A stretch of 41,604 bases of DNA from Schizophyllum amplum (taxonomy: Eukaryota > Basidiomycota > Agaricomycetes > Agaricales > Schizophyllaceae): the NCBI GenBank assembly GCA_007026445.1, contig VDMD01000175.1, forward strand, positions 1 to 41,604, in the 5' to 3' direction. Positions 30,549 to 41,604 of the stretch are shown in pieces; the stretch's first letter is position 1, and the number at the start of each line of letters is the position of its first letter. A program made the position numbers and the translations under genes. The notes beneath the pieces were generated by a model. The model was given only the letters and a program-made list of their open reading frames with translations, did no database searches and was not told the origin of the DNA.

Positions 30549-32023
30549 ATGCCGAAAGACGAAACCAAGAAAAGCGCCGGGCGGCGCGTTGCTAACCTCA
30601 TCGTGCTCACCGACGGAAAGAAATCCATCCTTATACCCCTCCCCAAGACATACGAGGCACGTCCTGCGCTTTCAGTGATTAATGTGCTAATAAGTACCTT
30701 AGGACGCACTTCGCACGGCTGCACGCCATCTTGGTGGTCGTGCATCGCAGTTCACGCTTGAGACGCGAGATCTTGGTATCTGCGGTGGCGCATTCATGGG
30801 AATTTCCCCCGAGGCTTGGGATTTGCTGAAACCCGAGCTGAAGACCATCCGCGCTATAGCTACCGATCGCACTCTGAGCATCAACGAGAGCACCCCTACG
30901 GTCAACCCACCCGTTGTCGCTACTACCGCGCCGCCATCCATCCAGCTCACTTTCGACTACTGGGGCGGCAGCGGCGCCATAGAGACTTTCCGAGTCAAGC
31001 TGAAGCCCACTGCATCAGTCAAGCATGCCACGACCATTGCAGCTGAGCATTTTGGTCGCGTCCTGGGCCTTTGCGAGGAAGACTTCAGGTTCCACTACGA
31101 GGGCGGTAGACTGAATCCATATCGCACCGTGGCGGATATGGGCCTGATGAAAGGCGAGCACATCACGGTTACGAAGAAACTACTGGGGGGCAAGCCCGTC
31201 ATCTATCTCTATTCGCCGACCGCTATTGAGGCCACGGTGTGCCTGTCACTCGCGCCCGAGTGGGAGTTCTCCGCTGTCTACCCCGTCGTTCCGATCAAGA
31301 GGGCTCGTGCGGGTCAGACATTGCAATGGCGGGTGCGGACACGAGAGGATGGCACGTTACACGAGTTGAATACCGGCCTCGATGCCGCATATTTATTCTG
31401 GGAGGCAGAGTGCGTCTTCTCATTCCCGCAAGGATATGACCTTAACATGTCTCTAGAACCAACGGAGCAGGGACACTGAGTCCGCCTTCCTCACCGTCTA
31501 CAGCGACACAGCCCTTACCAACAGCGGAAATCTTCAAGCCGACGCTGAGCGGTCTCTCGGATGGAGACTCTGTCCTTCTGTCGGTCAGGAAGATAACACC
31601 ATACCTCGACGCCGCTCTAGTGGCCATGGGCCTTCACACGGAGGCGAGGACGTCTTTCATAACGTAAGATCCACTCAACTACTGCCGCACTGTCACTTTA
31701 CGCACTGACTTATTTCTCTCTCCAGTTACTGGCTTCCCTCGCTGCTCAAGCACGAATATGTCGCCCTGCGCTTCGTCCAGCAGGCTGCATACGAACGCGC
31801 CGCGCCTTTGGAGATCGTACCCACACCGGACGTAGTGACGCGCATTTTCATGCTCTTCAAAGGCGTGGCTGCCCAGAATCTCCACGCATGGCCTGGAGCG
31901 CGGGCACAGGCGGACAAGCCGGCTGGAATCTGGAGGGACGTGGTGGGAGTACAGTTGGATAGAACGACTGACGCGAGCTTGTTCCGCGTCATCGAATGGG
32001 GCGGAATGGAGGTGCTGCAATGA
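30549..32023 (+). CDS. SUMO-like/KPVIYLYxP fusion protein, copy B (intact)
   Basis: Four exons (30549-30656, 30703-31409, 31457-31663, 31726-32023) join in frame to 439 aa. Residues about 20-100 form a small N-terminal domain (GKKSILIPLPKTYEDALRTA to ISPEAWDLLKPEL). A Thr/Pro linker follows. Residues about 115-199 look like a SUMO/Rad60 beta-grasp: FDYWGGSGAIETFRVKLKP, then FRFHYEGGRLNPYRTVADMG, then KGEHITVTKKLLGG, with Gly198-Gly199 where SUMO ends. From Lys200 a second domain starts directly: KPVIYLYSP, WEFSAVYPVVPI, AYLFWEAE, DSVLLSVRKITPYLDAAL, TYWLPSLLKHEYVALRF, PDVVTRIFMLFKG, FRVIEWGGMEVLQ. The pattern from KPVIYLYP to VEWGG is one I know from uncharacterised bacterial proteins. Intron 1 uses a GC donor (gcacgt). 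Function unknown; probably cytosolic, since no targeting signal is seen. Confidence 0.85.
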
Positions 32024-32185
32024 GCGCATGCACTGGTTGGGTGATGCATAATCTTTCTCTAGTACCCATATACTGACACCATCTTGTAATGATACATCGA
32101 CTGGGCCATGATGGCCATAAGTCCACCAATGGGTGAAATCGCCCCGTTCGAATCTTGGTGAACGCCATCATCTCAATCAAACCTC

Positions 32186-32936
32186 ATGCCAGGTTTCGTA
32201 TCGTTTAGAGAGGGCTTTCGCTGGCTGCCTGACGAGTTCGACGAGCCTACATTGACTATCGTCCTCTCCGGAAAAGACACAGGCGCCTTCGTGGACGTCC
32301 GATTCCTCCAAAAAAATAGCCGTTGTACTCTCGACTGGGCGTTTGCTGGCTTCCGTCATGCCGGTAGGCGCTTCACGCTATACATCCCTCCCTTGAAATA
32401 CTCATCGATCCATGGCAGAGGGCAGCAACAGCGTCCGCTTTGAACATCTGCTTGACTCCCGTACCACGGTGCGTATCGACAGCATACACTCTTGCAAGAC
32501 TCTCCGGCATCCGGAGCCAAGATTATCTTGTTATTGAAGGCCTGTATAGGATCCCGACTCCGTCATCGATGCTGGAACGATGACTGAGCTGTCCGAGATA
32601 GGCCGCTCACTCGAAAGCGGCTCGATGATCAATCCGAAGACTGGTAGGTGTACCCCCTACGAGGAGATATGGCAGGAGGAAGAAATCGCGTCCGATGTTG
32701 CCATCGTGCGTCGGCGCGATGGACAGATCTGGAAGGCACGCGTCGGGGAATGGCAGCTTGAAGTCGGAAGGGATGGAGAGGGCTGTTGGGCGTGGCAAGC
32801 GCGCCGCGCTGTTGGACGCTGGGACATAGCACATATAACAAAAGGCGCAGCATCCCCTCCGTTTTTTCTGCCCGACGACCGTGCTGCATTGGAGGATTGG
32901 GCTGCAGACGGTTGGGAAATAATCGAATGTAGCTGA
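32186..32936 (+). CDS. HRI1: HRI1 family protein
   Basis: Three exons (32186-32363, 32419-32468, 32550-32936) give 204 aa. Recognised from the family's two lipocalin-like halves: FREGFRWLPDEFDEPT, VDVRFLQKNSRCTLDWAFAG, then VRFEHLLDSRT, DPDSVIDAGTMTEL, GSMINPKTGRCTPYEEIW and the closing WQARRAVGRWDIAHI, DDWAADGWEIIECS-like end. Yeast Hri1 is a soluble cytosolic protein of unclear role that associates with Hrr25 and Sec72. The start codon is the first Met of the conserved block. The 3' end converges on the NIMA-type kinase gene, about 290 bp away. Confidence 0.88.
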
Positions 32937-33226
32937 TGCGCCTTGATGTCAAGGCTGGGAAATAGGAGGTTGAACGTTGAACGTTGCACGTTTGAACGGC
33001 AGCAAGTTCGCTAGTACCTTGCAGCAGCCTTGCAGCTCGATGACCGTCGGCCCTCAGCAGACAGCGACGCTCCCCGTTTCTCGAGAAATAAGCTGTCGTG
33101 GGCATCATGGAAAACATACAGGCTCATGAAGGTAAATGCATACAGACCGCAGACATCCCGATGTCCTCGCAATAGATAAAAATGTCGTGTAAAGATGAGG
33201 GAGGTGTCACTTATATACCCGGAACA

Positions 33227-36018
33227 CTAATGTCCATCGACCACAGCTGGTGATAGCCCGGCAGTGGGCAGCGATCCTCGCCGCGCGCTGTTGGCCGCCG
33301 CAACCGCACGCAGCATGTTCCCGCCGCTAGGCCGCTTCGTCAGGCCCTTCGCTGGCGCGCTGGAACCCGCGCGGTCGACGCGCTTGAGGAACGGACTCGG
33401 CAGATTTTCCTCGTCCTTGAGGTCGTACCGCGGCGTCGGTGGCACGGCCGCGGGAACGGTAGCGGCGCGTTGGATCACAGGCGCTGCCTTCGGTTTCTTC
33501 GTTATCACAGTTGCAGCAGATGCCGACAAACCTGACGGGTCGGACATTGATGGCGACATCGTCTCGCCCTTTTCGCCCCTGCCTGGCAGGGTAGGCCGTC
33601 GCGAGCCGCGGATTGACGGTCGGCGGAGACGAGTAGGCGGCGCGGATACGGCGCCTGGACGCGAGCTGGACGTTGTTCGCGTCGCGGAGGTGCGCGGTCG
33701 GTCCTCGCTCTGCTTGCGCACAGGTCGCGGCCGCTCCTTCCCAGAACTCGGGCTCGGCGGCGAAGTACGATGCTCGGATGACCGTCCGCTGCCACTACTC
33801 AAGCGAGTCTCCGGCTCCTCGTCATCCTCGTCATCCGTCTCGCCCTCGTCGAAGTCGAAGATCTTGGCGAAATTGAGCCCGACTCGAGGCGACTTGCAGA
33901 ACAGGTCGACGAGCTCGGCGGGTTTGGGTGTCGCGAGGGTCTCGCCAGTGGCTGTCAGCACGACACCCTTCATAGCGGACGGCATGTTGACTTTGGGCAT
34001 GGTAACACGGGCAATGGGGGTGGATATCGCGGGGAAGGGACTGGCGGGTGGGGGGCGGGGGCGAGGGGTAGGGGCAGCAGCACTGCGCTGCGATTTCTTC
34101 GTAGAATCGGTGTCGTGCGTCGTCATGCGAGCCAGGGGCTCAAGCAGGTTCTTGACTTCCTCCAAAGGAGTCTTCTCTTTGCGGCCTGGATCTCATGAGC
34201 ATGTGCCCACTTGGATGTAAAGAGTGCCTTACCTTTCGCCGTCTTGCTAGCATCTTCCCACTCCTTCATCTTGCGTTCGAGCTCCGTGCGTGTGCTCTCA
34301 ATGCGCTGCTCCTCTTCCTGTAGCTCCTCTTGGCGTGCATTCACCCACTGCACCCGCTCCTCAATTTCCTTCACACGCTCGTCGTAATCCTGCTCCATCT
34401 GTGCCTCACGGGTCTGCATGGCCTGGAAGAGCTCCGCCTCCCTTGTCCGCACGGCCTCCATGATCTCTTCCTCGCGACGAGCCATGGCGGCGGCAACCTC
34501 CTGCTCGTGCTTCGTCACCAACACACGCAGCTCTTCCTCGCGTTTGGTGACCGCATCCTTCATTGCCGTTTCAACGTCCTCTTGAGTATAGCACCGCAGG
34601 CTCTGCTCTTGCTGGACCGTCGCCAGGAGCTGCTGCAGATGCCCGATCTCCGCGTCCTTCTGTGACAACGCCACGTGGAACTGGCTCTCCCGCTCTGCTG
34701 CTGCCGCCTCTCTCGCGGCAACCTCACGTTCCCTGGCGATGATGTTTGTCTTGTGGGTCTTAACAGCAGACAACCTGACGAGAGTCAGACGCTATGATAG
34801 AAGTCAAAGTGAAGCGCATACATCTTGTCTGTTTCTGCTGTCTTGTGTGCGAGTTCGAGACGCTCGTGCTGGAGTAACTGCGCAGCGGAAGGTCGCATCG
34901 CAGGCTAAACAGTCGTTAAGGTATGAAGCTATGTGAGTTGAGTTTCGGCACTCACGTTGAGATTCAGCATGGCTTTGATGACACCGGACAGTGATTGTGA
35001 GTATCCTCGAGGCAAAGGAGGGATACGCCCATTTCTAGAAGAGAAATGTAAGCCGAGACCCATGATGCACGATGCAGCGTACCTGATGAGTATGTTCAAT
35101 TCGTTATGCGTCTTCGCTTCGTGGAAAGGAGGCTTCAGCGCGCAAAGCTCGTATATGAGGCAGCCGAGTGACCAGATGTCCGACTTTGAGTCGTACGCCT
35201 TCCCTTGCATAAGCTCAGGCGACATGTAATACGGTGTCTAAGAATCTCATCAGCCTGACAGATGAGGAGAATATGCATACACACGTACGCCAACGTATGT
35301 GTTTGCGAAGCTCGCCTGTGCGAGCGCCTTGGACAGACCAAAGTCTCCCAGTTTTACCGTGTTGCTCTCGTCAAGGAATACTGCATGGCGTTGAGTCTGA
35401 TGCATAGCCGCCGTTGGAGCGACGCACCGTTGTCAGGCTTCAGATCCCTATGCAATATCTGTGCTCGGCGTTCCCTGCCGTCCCCATCCAACCCGTTGCT
35501 CCCTGAGCGTTCGTGTCCATGCGGGTGGTGGCAATGGTGCAACGCGAGCAATATCTGCAGAAAGTAGTTCCAGATCGTGTCCTCGGGTATCGGCCGGTTA
35601 TGCTTCGTCGCCTGCTTGATGATGGTCGAGAGATCCCCGCCACCGCAGTACTCCATGACGATGTAGAGCACCCCGGCATCGCGGTCAACGTAGCGGTCGT
35701 GATATCGTACTATATGGTCATGATGGAGGTCCTTGAGGATGTTGCTGCAGGGTGATAATGGTCAATTTTAGGACACGAGGCGCGTTTGCAGTAGACGCAC
35801 ACTTCGGCGACGATCTGCTTGCGGTCGCGCTCGCTCATGCGCTCAAAATTGAGTTCCTTCCGGGCAAAAACCTGGTAAGCGCGTTCAGCGCTGGGACGCC
35901 ACGCAGTGGCAGGTACACGCACCAGCCCGTCCGATTTTCTCCTGACTTTGCGGATAATCCCAAATGAGCCGTTACCGATAACGTCGACGGAGTCGTACAT
36001 CTCGAGGAAGTTCGCCAT
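33227..36018 (-). CDS. nimA: NIMA-type serine/threonine protein kinase
   Basis: Mitotic entry kinase family (Aspergillus nimA, fission yeast fin1, yeast KIN3). Start 36018, MANFLEMYDSVDVIG. The kinase domain is residues about 8-300: IGNGSFGIIRKV (P-loop), VFARKEL (VAIK-type Lys), VMEYCGGGDL, ILHRDLKPDNV (catalytic loop), LGDFGLSK, TYVGTPYYMSPELM. As in other fungal NIMA proteins there is a hydrophilic insert (HPHGHERSGSNGL...) before the catalytic loop. Next are a long coiled coil (about 34770-34260, Glu/Arg/Ala-rich heptads) and a basic, Ser/Pro-rich C-terminal tail with many SP/TP sites and PEST-like acidic patches (DFDEGETDDEDDEE), as expected for a regulated, degraded kinase. About nine exons; every checked junction splices in frame. 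Identity secure, exact orthology inferred. Confidence 0.92.
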
Positions 36019-36347
36019 AGTGGTCGTAGCCGCCCGAGGCCTGAGGGCGCGGTTCGGCGGAAGTGATGAGTCTGCGGACAACCACAAAAGGCAGGATGTC
36101 AACAGGAAGAGCGGATCACGTGGCCGCGCGCGTCACATTAGAACGCGGTCCGACTTCCTGCCTCTTCCTGCCCTTTTCGGTAGACAATGTATCATTCAGT
36201 CGGCCAGCATGGCTTCGCTATCATAGAATGCTTTATATTGCTACAGACGACTCCCGATGCCCAGAATGAATAATGCTACAGTGAAATGTGTGTGATATGG
36301 AAGACAAGACAAGCCTAAGATAGATGTCCCTAGAACCCAAGATGCGT
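36019..36347. other. Short intergenic region upstream of the NIMA kinase gene
   Basis: About 330 bp between the kinase start codon and the IMP dehydrogenase stop, both genes on the minus strand. It must hold the kinase promoter and the IMPDH terminator. No distinct motif recognised. Confidence 0.45.
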
Positions 36348-38299
36348 CTAAGCCGCAGCGTAGAGCCTTTTCGTGTACCTGTAGAACGACAGTCAGGAAA
36401 ATCATGAAAAGAATGCAGAAAGGAAGAACAACGCACGAGTTGAGGCCATGTACACCACCCTCGATCTGGGCGCTGGCGGTGCGCAACTCGAAGCGCACTT
36501 TGCCAGCACCCACACCCTCGCGCAGCTCCGACACGCTCCTCACGCCGATATCCTGGAACGAGTGCTGCACGCCGACGTACAAGTAGGGCAAGAATGCCTT
36601 GACGCTGCCCTTGTCTTGCACATCGCCGCTGACGCCCTGCGCGACCTTGACCGCGCTGCTCTCCGAGAAGTAACGCGACGTCGCCGCGTTCTCCAGCGTC
36701 GCGTTCGTCTTTGGCGCGGGGTACTTGCTCGACGCCGTCTCCTGGACCGCGTTGACCTTCGAGTTGATCCCAGCCGGCTTGTTCTGCTCCATGGCCTCCA
36801 AGCTGCCCATGCCGCGGTACGCCTTGACGCGCTTGCCGTCGTGGTAGAAGTACTCGCCGGGCGCCTCCTCCGTACCGGCGAGCAAGCCTCCCATCATAAC
36901 AGCGCCAGCACCGAGGGCGAGCGCCTTGACTATATGACCGACGTTGCTGACACCACCGTCGGCGATGACGGGCACGCCGAACTTGTTGGCGAACTCCGCA
37001 ACGGCGTAGACGGCGGTGGCCTGGGGCCGCCCAACGGCCATGACCTCCTGCGTGATGCAGATGGAACCGGATCCCATACCAATGCGCAAGGCGTCCGCAC
37101 CGGCTGCGATGAGCGATGCAGCCTGCTCGCGCGTGACGACGTTGCCAGCAATAACCTCGAGCTTAGGGTATTTCGACTTGATATAGTGGATCATATCAAT
37201 CTGGAAGATCGAGTTGCCTTGGGAGGAGTCGAGGACGACGATATCAAGCCCAGCCTCGCAGAGGAGATCAAGGCGGATGCGGTCGGAGGGACGCGTGCCC
37301 ACAGCAGCAGCCGCGTACAGCTGCTTGCTCTCCGGGTTCTTCGACGCGAGCGGGTATGACTGGTTCTTGAGCAGGTCGGAGCGTGAGAGCAGAGAGACGA
37401 GCTCGCCCTTCCCGTTGACGATGGGAAGCTTGCCCTTCTTCGAGTCGCGGAGAATGTCGTTGGCCTCGGTAAGTGTGACGCCCTGGCGCGCAGTGACGAG
37501 GTCCGTGGTCATGACTTGCGACAGAGGGGACTCCATGTTACGGAACTGAACATCGCGCGAAGTCACGATGCCAACCAGCTTGCCACCGACCGCACCCGTC
37601 TCTGCATAAGAGTGTTAGTGCGTGTGTCGAAGACAGCATACAGATTTTATCAGAATGGATATCGTGAAAACACGCTTCCGCACGTCACGCATGGGTTGCC
37701 AGATAGGGATTGCACGCGTTAGCTCGGCAGAACGAAGGTTGTATGATTCATCCTATGTTCGCAGTTCAAACGAGTGCTCACCAGTGATAGGTATGCCGCA
37801 GAACCCAAGGCGGCTTTTGATGTCCAGCACGTCCGCGACGGTGTTCGTTGGGGACAGGACGATCGGCTCCGAGATAAAGCCATTTTCATGGCGCTTGACC
37901 GCGCGCACCATCGCCGCCTGCGCCTCCGCAGACTGGTTGTGATGAATAACACCCAGACCACCAAGCAGCTGACAAGGGCAACATCCAGTCAGCCGCCCGA
38001 TCTCGATCAGGAAGTAACGCTTGACTCACCGCCATAGCGATCGCCATCTCCCCCTCCGTCACGGTGTCCATCGGGCTGCTGATGAACGGCGTCTTGAGCA
38101 CGACGTTGCGCGTGATGCGGCTCTCCGTGAGGACCTCCGACGCCGGGAAGTCAATCTTGCCCGGCAGGAGGAGGAAGTCGTTGTACGTGAGGCCCCCGTG
38201 CTGCGTCGAGTCCATAAGCTCGGCGACGGAGAGCCCATCAGAGCGGGAGTACGTCTGGAGGTGGGCGAGGGCGTCGGAGGGGGAGAGAAGGGCAGGCAT
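36348..38299 (-). CDS. gua1: Inosine-5'-monophosphate dehydrogenase
   Basis: Oxidises IMP to XMP with NAD+, the committed step of GTP synthesis, as a cytosolic tetramer. Start 38299 ([17 protein letters not shown]); the upstream in-frame codons have no ATG. Landmarks are [51 protein letters not shown], then two CBS-domain regions ([15 protein letters not shown] and [19 protein letters not shown]) set into the barrel. The barrel continues with [37 protein letters not shown] (catalytic Cys loop), [29 protein letters not shown] and the flap. The last exon spells YTKRLYAAA. Introns at 37.6-37.8 kb, about 38.0 kb and 36.4 kb; all junctions keep frame. Full length for the family (about 540 aa). Nothing abnormal. 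Confidence 0.96.
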
Positions 38300-41498
<3,199 letters not shown>

Positions 41499-41604
41499 TG
41501 CACTCCGGTCTTCATCATCGCCAGCTTGAGTTGGTGTACAACTGATTATCATACGGACATTTGCGTCATAATCACCTGAAATTATTCCTCGTCTGCGAGG
41601 GAGT

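Noticed and set aside
33264..34220. 318-codon plus-strand ORF
   Set aside because: Antisense shadow of the NIMA kinase C-terminal tail.
36448..37359. 303-codon plus-strand ORF
   Set aside because: Antisense of IMP dehydrogenase exon; the IMPDH frame is unmistakable.

Overview
The window reads as nuclear DNA of a filamentous basidiomycete, probably an Agaricomycete. Genes are cut by many 45-70 bp GT-AG introns, coding regions are GC-rich, genes lie on both strands without operons, and the products are typical of mushroom-forming fungi (NIMA kinase, IMP dehydrogenase, HRI1, YMC020W-like hydrolase, F-box protein with a Cys-rich region). All gene models were built by hand from splice sites and protein-family knowledge. 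No homology search was possible. No tRNA, rRNA or CRISPR was recognised.

Layout. 1-6.7 kb: a broken-looking MFS (DHA1-type) transporter on + (992-3256), convergent with a membrane-anchored amidohydrolase on - (3382-6648). 6.7-15.7 kb: a repeat-rich zone full of short minisatellites and long C/T or G/A tracts. It holds two intact genes, a 186-aa unknown with a tentative C2-like start (8086-9013) and choline-phosphate cytidylyltransferase PCT1 (10554-12869), whose long introns have filled with pyrimidine repeats. 15.7-32 kb: an accessory region with two copies of a two-gene set. One member is a SUMO-like protein whose ubiquitin-like domain ends in Gly-Gly and runs straight into a 'KPVIYLYxP' domain (copy A 15675-17476, one frameshift; copy B 30549-32023, intact; copy C 28620-28830, a decayed 5' fragment). 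The other is a hotdog acyl-CoA thioesterase of the THEM2/ACOT13 type (TE-A 18412-19538; TE-B 28919-29780). Between the sets lie a large YMC020W-like alpha/beta hydrolase (20109-24760), an F-box protein (25615-27455) and a 5'-truncated non-LTR retrotransposon flanked by an exact 16-bp target-site duplication (27933-28484). 32-41.6 kb: conserved housekeeping genes: HRI1, a NIMA-type kinase, IMP dehydrogenase and a GH13 alpha-glucosidase.

How they fit together. The right-hand genes are ordinary (GTP synthesis, mitosis, maltose use). PCT1 is the rate-setting step of the CDP-choline route to phosphatidylcholine. The most unusual part is the duplicated thioesterase plus Ub-like/KPVIYLYxP set. Its repeated adjacency, the Gly-Gly junction kept in two diverged copies, and the active-site residues kept in both thioesterases suggest a selected function that I cannot name.

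Limits. Three genes (MFS, amidohydrolase, SUMO-like copy A) carry frame breaks, single-base in the last two. These could be real decay or assembly errors.
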